A stretch of 5,693 nt of DNA from an uncultured Clostridia bacterium (GCA_945868935.1 CAMBNE010000088.1:1-5693); one strand, 5' to 3'; counted from the stretch's first letter, positions 1 to 5,584 are shown. Notes: generated by a model from the sequence alone, not told the origin. Numbers and translations: made by a program.

Positions 1-1574
1 CGACCTGCAACCGTATCAATTCTGTCAATCTGCCAGCTGTCGAAATCCCTTAAAAAGTCAAATGCGTACTCCTGCGGAAAATACTGCTCATAGGCAATCG
101 GCAACAGTCCCGTATGACTGCGTGATTCAAAAACATAACATCCGTCATCCTCCGAATAACGGTAACGCTCCTTTGTTGCAAGGAGTGCATTTGCATCAAG
201 CTCAAAATCATCCGGCGAATAGAATCTTTTTCCTGTAAGCTTGTTTCCATCTAATTTGTTGAGTTCTTCGGCAAATTTTTCACTGCGTTTTTCCCTGATT
301 TCTTCCGCAGTATCGGAATTGAATTCCTTGTTTTCACTGTCAATGAGCGACACATCGCTTCCAAAACTGAAATCCTTTGAATATGTGCCGTCAAAGGCAT
401 AATACGATACAGGCACTCCGTCACCGTTATATGTAAGCATTTTCGCTTTGCGATTGTCGCCCTGCTGAATACAGTATGAAACATAATACGTATATTCACC
501 GTTGCAATAATGGTAGTAGGTTGCCTGCAAGGTGTTGAAGTAGTCAACCGAGTTGTTCATTCTGTCGTAGACGTAGTCCTTGTTCTGCTCTGAGTTAAGC
601 GGTAATGAGGGGTTGAATTTTATCTCCGTTCTGCGCTCCTCGTCCGTAAAACCGTGTGCATAATAAAGCTCCTCCGCTGTCCATTTATGTTGTGTTGTCG
701 GCTGAGTAAGCGTTGCAGTGCTTTCGCTTATCTGACTGACGGAGCTTTCCTGAACGGGCGTGTTTTGCTTTACATTATGGACGATTATCCCGCCCGTAAC
801 GAGCACACCTGCCGCCGCAATTCCCGATACGGCTTTAATTCCGAGCGACGTTTTTGCCGCCGCTTTTACAACACCTGCAACGGCTGTGCTTTCTGACAAG
901 GCAGAAAGGCTTATCGGACAATAGTATTTTTCGCTGTCGCTCATAAGCGAATACGCAACAAACGCAAGCGGTAAAACTCCGCCGAGCGTGTTTTCGCTGA
1001 AACCGAGCTTTTCAAGCTCCGATTTTATTGATTTTCTTGCATTGTAAAGCCTGCTTTTTACCGTACCCTCTTTGATTTCCAGAATTTCGGCAATCTGCGA
1101 TACGCTCATTTCGTTGTAGTAGTACATCATCACGCACTCACGCTGAAAAACAGGGAGATTTTTCACCGCTGTAACAACGGCATTTCTCAGCTCCTGCGCC
1201 TCAATCTGCTTTTGCGGAATAAGCTGAATATCAGTTTCTTCTGCATTTTCAAAAAGCACTTCATCATCAAGGCTTGAATAGCTTTTATTCCTTGCAAGCC
1301 TGTTTTTGCAGTGATTTGACGTTACCGCTTTAAGCCAGCCAAGAAAGGCTTTCGGATTTTCAAGCGTGCCGAGCTTTTTCAGCAAGGTAAGGTAAATTTC
1401 CTGCACAGCGTCGCTTGCCTCGTCCTCATTGCACAAGAGCGTAAGGCAGTAGTAGTAGACATATCCGCTCGTTTCGTCAACAATGCGCTCTATTGACTTT
1501 CTGTCGCCGTTCTGCGCCTTGGCAACGTACTTTGCAAGCTTATCAGCGTTTAGTTTATTTTGATTTTTACGCAT
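1..1574 (-). CDS. ECF-type RNA polymerase sigma factor with transmembrane and extracytoplasmic C-terminal extension (partial, 3' end outside window)
   Basis: The reading frame is open for 524 codons from ATG at 1574 down to the window edge, so the C-terminus is missing. Residues about 24-92 match sigma region 2 (DEASDAVQEIYLTLLKKL at 51-68, then FLGWLKAVTSNHCKNRLA). Residues about 128-187 match sigma region 4, with the helix-turn-helix MSVSQIAEILEIKEGTVKSR at 156-175. A short hydrophobic stretch lies at 197-211 and a convincing membrane segment at about 246-266 (Ala/Gly/Val/Ile-rich, Lys before it). A Ser/Thr/Gln-rich linker (about 273-295) leads to a Tyr-rich, probably beta-rich domain. ECF sigma factors direct RNA polymerase to stress or envelope promoters and usually end near residue 190, so about 330 residues here are extra. 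The start is set by GAGGTG seven bases upstream. I infer that the outer domain controls the sigma part in cis; the sensed signal is unknown. Confidence 0.9.
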   Translation of the reverse strand, partial: MRKNQNKLNADKLAKYVAKAQNGDRKSIERIVDETSGYVYYYCLTLLCNEDEASDAVQEIYLTLLKKLGTLENPKAFLGWLKAVTSNHCKNRLARNKSYSSLDDEVLFENAEETDIQLIPQKQIEAQELRNAVVTAVKNLPVFQRECVMMYYYNEMSVSQIAEILEIKEGTVKSRLYNARKSIKSELEKLGFSENTLGGVLPLAFVAYSLMSDSEKYYCPISLSALSESTAVAGVVKAAAKTSLGIKAVSGIAAAGVLVTGGIIVHNVKQNTPVQESSVSQISESTATLTQPTTQHKWTAEELYYAHGFTDEERRTEIKFNPSLPLNSEQNKDYVYDRMNNSVDYFNTLQATYYHYCNGEYTYYVSYCIQQGDNRKAKMLTYNGDGVPVSYYAFDGTYSKDFSFGSDVSLIDSENKEFNSDTAEEIREKRSEKFAEELNKLDGNKLTGKRFYSPDDFELDANALLATKERYRYSEDDGCYVFESRSHTGLLPIAYEQYFPQEYAFDFLRDFDSWQIDRIDTVAG

Positions 1575-1581
1575 TACATTT

Positions 1582-1587
1582 CACCTC
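1582..1587 (-). promoter_or_regulatory. Ribosome binding site of the sigma factor gene
   Basis: GAGGTG sits 7 bases upstream of the ATG at 1574 on the minus strand. It decides the start. An upstream ATG between the two reads ATG TAA and cannot begin the protein, but it gives a TAATG stop/start overlap. Confidence 0.8.
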
Positions 1588-1661
1588 TTTTCATTTTGTC
1601 AAATAATCTCATAATTTCCGTTTTTATCTCTCCCGATATATTATAATTTCTGCTGTCAGTA

Positions 1662-1690
1662 ATTATACTGTATTTTATAAGTCTGCACAA
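1662..1690 (-). promoter_or_regulatory. Sigma-A type promoter for the sigma factor gene
   Basis: On the minus strand a -35 TTGTGC (1690-1685) and a perfect -10 TATAAT (1667-1662) are separated by exactly 17 bases. Transcription would start near 1655, giving a leader of about 80 bases before the sigma factor ATG. This suggests housekeeping transcription. No obvious ECF-type autoregulatory promoter was recognised, although an ECF promoter of unknown specificity could be missed by eye. Confidence 0.65.
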
Positions 1691-1748
1691 GCTCACAGTC
1701 TTTCACTCCTCTCAACTAAAAAGACAACGGAGAAGTAAAACGGTTCAC

Positions 1749-1788
1749 CAAAAACAAAAATCCCTGCCTGAAATTAATCGGCAGGGAT
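1749..1788 (-). terminator. Intrinsic terminator after the acidic-tailed protein gene
   Basis: A perfect 9-base stem, ATCCCTGCC (1760-1768) against GGCAGGGAT (1780-1788), has an 11-base loop. Read on the minus strand it is followed at once by TTTTTGTTTTT. It lies about 20 bases after the stop codon at 1810-1812 and separates that gene from the sigma factor gene, so the two minus-strand genes are probably separate transcription units. Confidence 0.88.
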
Positions 1789-1809
1789 AAGATTTTAAAT
1801 TTTAAAATA

Positions 1810-2397
1810 TCAGAAAAGCTCGCCTTCGGGGGATTCGCTGTCGCTGTCGGTTTCTTCGTCGGCTGAGGTGATTTCTTCCTTGATTTCTTCTGCTTTTTCC
1901 TCGACCTTCTCTGCGACTTCTTCAACCTCACCGCTGATTTCGTCAACGGCAGTTTTGACCTGAGCCTCGATATTTTCAAAAGGCGACGACTCATAATCGC
2001 TCTCGTTTGAGCAGGCTACTGTAATATCCACAACCTCGTTTGAGCTATAGCTCTTTTCCTCGTCGGGATTGCCGTAGAAAATGTCGTTCTGGCTGTCAAC
2101 AATCTGTCTGTAGCACTCTCTTGCTCTGGCAATCTTTGCCTTTGATTTTTCTATAACCTCAAAAAGCTTTTCCTGATTTTCGGCAGAAACGGTTTCACCC
2201 TTTTTCTGCGATTCATAGAGCTGTTTGCCGAGCGCAATATACGCTCTGTTCATAAGCTCGCTTTCGCTTTTCATAACAAGTCTGAGTCTGTTGAGCTTTG
2301 CGTTTGTTCTGTTCTTTTCAACAATCGACTGCGCAACAGATGAAATGGTGTCAACCGCTGTGCTGACAGTTCCTTTTACTGTATCAAAAATCGTCAT
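1810..2397 (-). CDS. Hypothetical helical protein with acidic Glu-rich tail (195 aa)
   Basis: I do not recognise a named family. The 195-residue protein starts MTIFDTVKGTVSTAVDTISS, an amphipathic helix-like segment, followed by a charged helical region (about 27-106) likely to form a coiled coil. After a linker comes a strongly acidic tail (about 141-195) with Glu/Lys repeats resembling EVAEKVEEKAEEIKEE, ending in Asp/Ser-rich residues. There is no signal peptide, membrane segment or zinc ribbon. The N-terminal half recalls small Clostridia proteins (FDKVK...LNxKI...YxxIGKxYYE pattern) that often end in a zinc ribbon; that resemblance is from memory and weak. The start at 2397 is chosen because AAGGAG lies 7 bases upstream. 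A longer frame from 2499 would add 34 residues but has no such site and would cover the promoter. The gene is monocistronic, between its own promoter and terminator. Confidence 0.8.
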   Translation of the reverse strand: MTIFDTVKGTVSTAVDTISSVAQSIVEKNRTNAKLNRLRLVMKSESELMNRAYIALGKQLYESQKKGETVSAENQEKLFEVIEKSKAKIARARECYRQIVDSQNDIFYGNPDEEKSYSSNEVVDITVACSNESDYESSPFENIEAQVKTAVDEISGEVEEVAEKVEEKAEEIKEEITSADEETDSDSESPEGELF

Positions 2398-2404
2398 AAA
2401 AATT

Positions 2405-2410
2405 CTCCTT
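2405..2410 (-). promoter_or_regulatory. Ribosome binding site fixing the start at 2397
   Basis: AAGGAG on the minus strand lies 7 bases before the ATG at 2397-2395. It favours this start over the upstream in-frame ATG at 2499, which would precede the likely transcription start. Confidence 0.8.
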
Positions 2411-2419
2411 GCAATAAAA

Positions 2420-2432
2420 CGCACAGTGTGCG
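2420..2432. promoter_or_regulatory. 13-base perfect palindrome in the leader of the acidic-tailed gene
   Basis: CGCACA and TGTGCG flank a single central base. It sits between the minus-strand -10 and the ribosome binding site, inside the predicted leader. It could be a repressor operator; as RNA the one-base loop would open, leaving a weak hairpin. The function is inferred from position only. Confidence 0.35.
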
Positions 2433-2467
2433 GAATATAATTTTTAAATTTATCTAATCGTACTATT

Positions 2468-2496
2468 ATTATGACAGATATTTTTGATAAAATCAA
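2468..2496 (-). promoter_or_regulatory. Promoter of the acidic-tailed protein gene
   Basis: On the minus strand TTGATT (2496-2491) and CATAAT (2473-2468) are separated by 17 bases, close to the sigma-A consensus. Transcription would start near 2461, giving a leader of about 64 bases. The surrounding DNA is very AT-rich, which raises the chance of a coincidental match. Confidence 0.55.
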
Positions 2497-2514
2497 CATT
2501 TTTTTAAAATTTAC

Positions 2515-2543
2515 TTGTGAAAATCACAGTCAATTGATATAAT
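2515..2543 (+). promoter_or_regulatory. Sigma-A type promoter for the CpXC gene and probably the downstream genes
   Basis: TTGTGA (2515-2520) and a perfect TATAAT (2538-2543) are separated by 17 bases. Transcription would start near 2550, leaving a leader of only about 16 bases that is almost entirely ribosome binding site. It is divergent from the promoter at 2468-2496, with the two -35 boxes about 18 bases apart. Confidence 0.7.
2516..2528. promoter_or_regulatory. Inverted repeat overlapping the CpXC promoter -35 box
   Basis: TGTGA and TCACA flank a three-base AAA spacer, with the left arm inside the -35 box TTGTGA. The half sites resemble those bound by the CRP/FNR superfamily, but the classical spacer there is six bases, so assignment to that family is not supported. 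It is a candidate operator. Confidence 0.35.
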
Positions 2544-2550
2544 TAACTGT
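2526..2550. promoter_or_regulatory. 25-base imperfect palindrome over the CpXC promoter -10 box
   Basis: ACAGTCAATT (2526-2535) and AATTAACTGT (2541-2550) match as inverted repeats at 9 of 10 positions around a five-base centre. The palindrome covers the -10 TATAAT and the predicted transcription start, the usual place for a repressor operator. The cognate regulator is not identifiable in the window. Confidence 0.45.
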
Positions 2551-2553
2551 AAA

Positions 2554-2559
2554 GAGGTG
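2554..2559 (+). promoter_or_regulatory. Ribosome binding site fixing the CpXC start at 2566
   Basis: GAGGTG lies 6 bases before ATG 2566. The alternative GTG start at 2557 overlaps this site, so it would have no ribosome binding site of its own. Confidence 0.75.
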
Positions 2560-2565
2560 TTAGGT

Positions 2566-3264
2566 ATGCCCGATAACGTAGTAAACAAGGCTATAGTCTG
2601 CCCTATGTGCGGTGAGCTGGGCAAGGCTGAAATATATACAAGCGTGAATACAACCGTCAACAAGGCTCTGCGGAGCAAGGTGCTTGACGGAGAGCTTTTT
2701 TCGTGGCGCTGTCCGTCGTGCAACTACAGCGCAAGGCTGAATTACCCGATTCTGTACAACGATATGAAAAACCGATTTATGGTTTATCTTATCCCGAAGA
2801 TTGACCGCTATCAGCTCTGCGACAAAGAGCTTGAAGAAAAGTACAGCAATCTGCGCAACATAAGCAAAAGAATTACCGCTGATTTCAACTCGTTCAAGGA
2901 AAAGATTTTTATTTTTGAATCGGGACTTGACGATATGGCTGTGGAGCTTACCAAGCTTGCAATAAGCCAGACGGTTTCGAAAAAGCTCGGCGGCGCGGAG
3001 ATTACGGAAGGCTATCTTTCGATGTACGACCGTGAAACGAACACAATGGGCTTTACGTATTTTGCAGGCGAGGAGAGAAAGCCGTATGTTCAGACCGCAA
3101 GGCTTGAAATTTACGGCAAGTCAAAGGATATTATCGACAGATTTGCGCTCAAGGACAAAAAGCTTAAGGGCTTTATCAAGATTGACAAGGAATGGGCGGA
3201 AAATATCCTCTACCGATACAAGCGTGCAAAGCATATTGAAAAGCTGAATAAGCTGAAAGAGTGA
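2566..3264 (+). CDS. CpXC domain-containing protein (232 aa)
   Basis: Two Cys-Pro-x-Cys knuckles, CPMC at residues 12-15 and CPSC at 49-52, bracket a segment ending in a (D)GELFSW motif. This is the pattern of the CpXC domain, a putative zinc-binding domain of unknown function in bacteria. The four cysteines could bind one metal ion. A helical middle part follows (about 83-142, including ESGLDDMAVELTKL, a region also typical of these proteins), and a Lys-rich C-terminus that predicts a cytoplasmic protein. There is no signal peptide or membrane segment. The ATG at 2566 is preferred because GAGGTG lies six bases upstream; an in-frame GTG at 2557 lies within that site. It is the first gene after the promoter at 2515-2543. 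Function is unknown; the CpXC assignment is from recognised motifs. Confidence 0.85.
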   Translation: MPDNVVNKAIVCPMCGELGKAEIYTSVNTTVNKALRSKVLDGELFSWRCPSCNYSARLNYPILYNDMKNRFMVYLIPKIDRYQLCDKELEEKYSNLRNISKRITADFNSFKEKIFIFESGLDDMAVELTKLAISQTVSKKLGGAEITEGYLSMYDRETNTMGFTYFAGEERKPYVQTARLEIYGKSKDIIDRFALKDKKLKGFIKIDKEWAENILYRYKRAKHIEKLNKLKE

Positions 3265-3266
3265 GA

Positions 3267-3301
3267 TTGTTAATTCGGAATTCGGAATGCGTAATGCGGA
3301 A
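3267..3301. repeat. Tandem array of about five degenerate 7-base units
   Basis: Successive heptamers are TTGTTAA at 3267, TTCGGAA at 3274, an identical TTCGGAA at 3281, TGCGTAA at 3288 and TGCGGAA at 3295. Each ends in AA and most share the CGGAA core. The array starts just after the CpXC stop codon. A matching AATTCGGA (3272-3279) and TCCGAATT (3318-3325) inverted pair encloses most of it. Similar CGGAAT-rich intergenic sequences are, from memory, common in Ruminococcus-like genomes. Confidence 0.6.
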
Positions 3302-3325
3302 TTGACGGTGGCTTTGCTCCGAATT
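3272..3325. repeat. Inverted repeat enclosing the heptamer array
   Basis: AATTCGGA (3272-3279) pairs with TCCGAATT (3318-3325), allowing a long-loop hairpin in the CpXC-to-membrane-protein spacer. No U-run follows on the plus strand, so it is not a standard intrinsic terminator. Because of the tandem units, several alternative registers are possible. Confidence 0.45.
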
Positions 3326-3342
3326 TAATTACAAAATATAAC
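3314..3342 (+). promoter_or_regulatory. Weak possible promoter before the membrane protein gene
   Basis: TTGCTC (3314-3319) and TATAAC (3337-3342) have a 17-base spacer. The -10 box matches 5 of 6 positions but the -35 box only 3. Transcription would start near 3349, only about 8 bases before ATG 3357, which would give an almost leaderless message. Part of the box lies in the repeat-bearing spacer. Confidence 0.3.
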
Positions 3343-3356
3343 TGTTGTTTTACGAA

Positions 3357-4718
3357 ATGATAAATGAAATAATAAATGTTTTTGAACGAAAATTTAATAA
3401 GTTTGCAGACACTACCGAGGCTTTTACCACACGGTTTATACGTGACGAGGACTCGGCTATCGGCACGCTCTGCTTTAACCGTTTCAACGTTGAATTTGAA
3501 TACTGCCTTGAATGCGGTGCGTCTGTTGAAAAAAGCGGTCTGAACATTATCGTTGACTTCACCAAACGGAGTGAATTTCCTATAAAATGTATGATGTACG
3601 ACATTATCGGGCTTTTTGACAACGATAACTTTGCCTGCTGGTTCTACTGCTTTATCGAGAACGAACAGCGAATGGAGCTTTGCTTTGACAGGCTTGCAAA
3701 GGACTTTGAAAAGATTTATCCCAAGCTGAAGGACTTTGCAAATTCCGATGACAGTATGGGAAAAATCCGTGAGGTACTGCGCAAAAATGTGCTCAACACC
3801 GTCGGAATCGACTTTGAAACCGACATAAACAGCGAGCTTGAAAACGGCGAGAGCATTAACGTTGACGAGGTTTACGAGTATCTTTTCAGCCTTTACTTCG
3901 GGTTTGAGCAGTGCGCCTTTGCGACTGATGAATACCGTGATTTTCTTGCAGGCGACTACAAAAAGGCTCTGCGAAAATATGAAAAGAAGAAAAAACGCCT
4001 TGCCTACGAGGACAGACTGCTTGAATATATCGAAAGCTGTGACAATCCGACTCCGATTCTCAGCGAGGAATACGAGTGCCTCAAGGACGGGCTAAAGGAA
4101 TATCACGGTGCAAGCGGCTTTGTTCCGTATCTTGCCTCCTGCGGTCTGCTGTTGATTCCGTTTCTTGCGGTGTGCGTAGGTATGTACTACGCAATTTCGG
4201 GTATACTTTATCATTCGGCGCTCTACGCAAGTCCGCTTGAGCTTTACAACGCACTGTGCTGTATAATTCCTGCGCTGTTTTGCAGTTTTACAGCCGCTTA
4301 TTTTATGAAGGAAAGCATTTACCGCAAGTTTTTCAAAAATAAATACCGGAAAATGAAGGACTATGACGCAATTTTCAACTCCGAAAAATCAAAAAAGCGC
4401 ACAAGGGTTATTTTGTATATTTTCTACCTTGTCGCCCTCATTTTCGTGTTTTTAAGTGCAAATAACGGAATAGCCGTTTACGAAACCGGTGTTAACGTCA
4501 ACAGCCACTACTTTGACGTGACCGGCAATTTCTACAGCTACAGCGACATTATCTGCCTTGACGCCGAGCCTGACGGTGACAGCGGAAAATACGAGCTTTA
4601 CCTTGATGATTACAGCATAAACATCGGAATGTATGCTGACCGCAACGATATGGAGAATAAAATTATCCCGATTCTTGAAAACAGGCAGGTTGAAATTATC
4701 CGAAACAGTACGGAGTGA
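3357..4718 (+). CDS. Hypothetical membrane protein with large cytoplasmic N-terminal part (453 aa)
   Basis: I do not recognise the family. Counting from ATG 3357, residues 1 to about 250 are soluble, acidic and Cys-rich (one CLEC pair near 50-53), with a Lys-rich helical patch at about 203-214. Three hydrophobic stretches follow, at about 258-285, 298-317 and 349-368, likely membrane segments with a Lys/Arg-rich loop (about 318-349) between the second and third. The last 85 residues contain a Tyr/Asp-rich pattern (YSYSDIICLDAEPD, then YELYLDDYSINIGMY) reminiscent of a small PH- or YcxB-like beta domain; this is only a visual similarity. The start is uncertain: neither ATG 3357 nor the in-frame TTG 3345 has a good ribosome binding site. 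It ends 3 bases before tatD, so the two are likely co-transcribed and perhaps translationally coupled. Confidence 0.8.
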   Translation: MINEIINVFERKFNKFADTTEAFTTRFIRDEDSAIGTLCFNRFNVEFEYCLECGASVEKSGLNIIVDFTKRSEFPIKCMMYDIIGLFDNDNFACWFYCFIENEQRMELCFDRLAKDFEKIYPKLKDFANSDDSMGKIREVLRKNVLNTVGIDFETDINSELENGESINVDEVYEYLFSLYFGFEQCAFATDEYRDFLAGDYKKALRKYEKKKKRLAYEDRLLEYIESCDNPTPILSEEYECLKDGLKEYHGASGFVPYLASCGLLLIPFLAVCVGMYYAISGILYHSALYASPLELYNALCCIIPALFCSFTAAYFMKESIYRKFFKNKYRKMKDYDAIFNSEKSKKRTRVILYIFYLVALIFVFLSANNGIAVYETGVNVNSHYFDVTGNFYSYSDIICLDAEPDGDSGKYELYLDDYSINIGMYADRNDMENKIIPILENRQVEIIRNSTE

Positions 4719-4721
4719 GAA

Positions 4722-5489
4722 ATGAATTACAGAAATATTTTTGACGCACATGCCCATTATGACGACAAGTGGTTTGACGACGACCGCTTTGAACTGCTCG
4801 ACAGCATAAAAAGCAAGGGCGTATGCGCAATTGTGAACAATTCGGTTGATTTGAAAACAGCCGAAAAGAGCATAGAATACGCAGAAAAATACGATTTTAT
4901 GTATGCCGCAGTCGGCTTTCACCCCGAAAATCTTGATGATATGCCGACCGATTATCTCGACAGGCTTACAGAGCTTACAAAGCACGAAAAGGTTGTTGCA
5001 ATAGGCGAAACGGGGCTTGACTATCACTGGGACATTCCCAAAGACAGGCAGAAAAGAGTGTTTGAGGAACAGATTAAGCTTTCGCTTGATTTACAAATGC
5101 CCCTCGTCGTTCACGACAGAGAGGCTCACGGAGATACCTTTGATTTGCTCAGAAAATACTGCCCGAATGCGCTTGTGCACTGCTTTTCGGGAAGTGTGGA
5201 GCTTATGAGAGAGGCTGTAAAGCTTGGAATGTATATCAGCCTCGGCGGAGTGGTGACCTTCAAAAATGCCCGCCACAGCGTTGAAGTAGCATCTGAAATC
5301 CCGATTGACAGACTTCTGCTTGAAACCGACGCACCGTATATGGCGCCTGTACCGTTCAGGGGGAAGCGCTGTGACAGCTCGATGATTTTATATGCGGCTG
5401 AAAAGATAGCCGCTGTACGCAATATGGGCGTTCAGGAGGTACTGGACATAACAAGCGAAAACGCAAAAAGATTTTATAATATAAAGTAA
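4722..5489 (+). CDS. tatD: TatD family metal-dependent hydrolase / 3'-5' DNase (255 aa)
   Basis: The protein is full length for the family (about 250-265 residues). It carries the TIM-barrel metallohydrolase signatures in order: FDAHAHYDD (metal ligands H10 and H12), GFHPEN near 65-70, AIGETGLDYHWD (E96), VVHDREAH (H131), HCFSG (H153) and ETDAPY (D203), followed by an RGKR motif at 213-216. TatD enzymes are cytoplasmic, use two divalent metals, and have reported exonuclease activity on DNA linked to repair; related members act on D-aminoacyl-tRNA or other substrates. Minor variations are Tyr for the usual Leu in HAHLDD and Cys after RGKR, where Asn is common; all metal ligands are present. 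GGAG at 4712-4715 lies six bases upstream of ATG, overlapping the end of the previous gene. It is the last gene before the terminator. The often-seen neighbours metG, rnmV and ksgA are absent here. Confidence 0.95.
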   Translation: MNYRNIFDAHAHYDDKWFDDDRFELLDSIKSKGVCAIVNNSVDLKTAEKSIEYAEKYDFMYAAVGFHPENLDDMPTDYLDRLTELTKHEKVVAIGETGLDYHWDIPKDRQKRVFEEQIKLSLDLQMPLVVHDREAHGDTFDLLRKYCPNALVHCFSGSVELMREAVKLGMYISLGGVVTFKNARHSVEVASEIPIDRLLLETDAPYMAPVPFRGKRCDSSMILYAAEKIAAVRNMGVQEVLDITSENAKRFYNIK

Positions 5490-5494
5490 CAGAA

Positions 5495-5530
5495 AAGGAC
5501 TGTCGCAAATAATACGGCAGTCTTTAATTA
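5495..5530 (+). terminator. Intrinsic terminator after tatD
   Basis: AAGGACTGTCG (5495-5505) pairs with CGGCAGTCTTT (5515-5525) over 11 bases with two G-U pairs and a nine-base loop, starting six bases after the tatD stop. The T-run is short (TCTTTAATTAT), so termination may be incomplete, but the position fits the end of the plus-strand transcription unit. Confidence 0.7.
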
Positions 5531-5533
5531 TAA

Positions 5534-5565
5534 TATGGTTATTCATTTTAGTAAGAAAAACCATA
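5534..5565. repeat. Inverted repeat TATGGTT / AACCATA
   Basis: TATGGTT (5534-5540) is a perfect inverted match to AACCATA (5559-5565) across an 18-base AT-rich loop. It is the first of a series of dyads in the gene-free right end. No function can be assigned. Confidence 0.4.
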
Positions 5566-5569
5566 ATTT

Positions 5570-5584
5570 GTCGAGTGCCTCGAC
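5570..5584. repeat. Small perfect hairpin GTCGAG / CTCGAC
   Basis: Six-base arms flank a three-base TGC loop. The heptamer TCGAGTG in the left arm (5571-5577) recurs at 5592-5598, so the site has both inverted and direct repeats. Confidence 0.45.

Noticed and set aside
251..547. Minus-strand frames at 50-250 and 251-547
   Set aside because: They lie inside the sigma factor extension in another frame. The sigma frame is continuous across the region and has the recognisable domains.
1792..1808. AT-only palindrome, ATTTTAAA and TTTAAAAT around one base
   Set aside because: It is made only of A and T in an AT-rich spacer just after a stop codon, where such symmetry is expected by chance. The real terminator is the GC-containing hairpin next to it.
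1716..1994. Minus-strand frame encoding a Lys/Arg-rich 92-residue peptide
   Set aside because: It is a shifted reading of the Glu-rich tail of the gene at 1810-2397 and runs through that gene's terminator. The basic composition comes from GAA/GAG codons read out of frame.
2398..2499. 34-residue N-terminal extension of the acidic-tailed protein
   Set aside because: It would start upstream of the best promoter's transcription start and lacks a ribosome binding site, while the ATG at 2397 has AAGGAG at ideal spacing.
2516..2528. CRP/FNR binding site
   Set aside because: The half sites TGTGA/TCACA fit, but the spacer is three bases instead of six, so only a generic inverted repeat is reported.
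3267..3325. CRISPR-like array
   Set aside because: The units are 7 bases long and directly abutting, with no spacers and no cas genes nearby.
4452..5027. Long open frame of 191 codons on the minus strand
   Set aside because: It is antisense to the end of the membrane protein gene and the first part of tatD, both convincing. It has no ribosome binding site or recognisable motif, and its Val/Ile-rich composition is what the complement of these codons would give.
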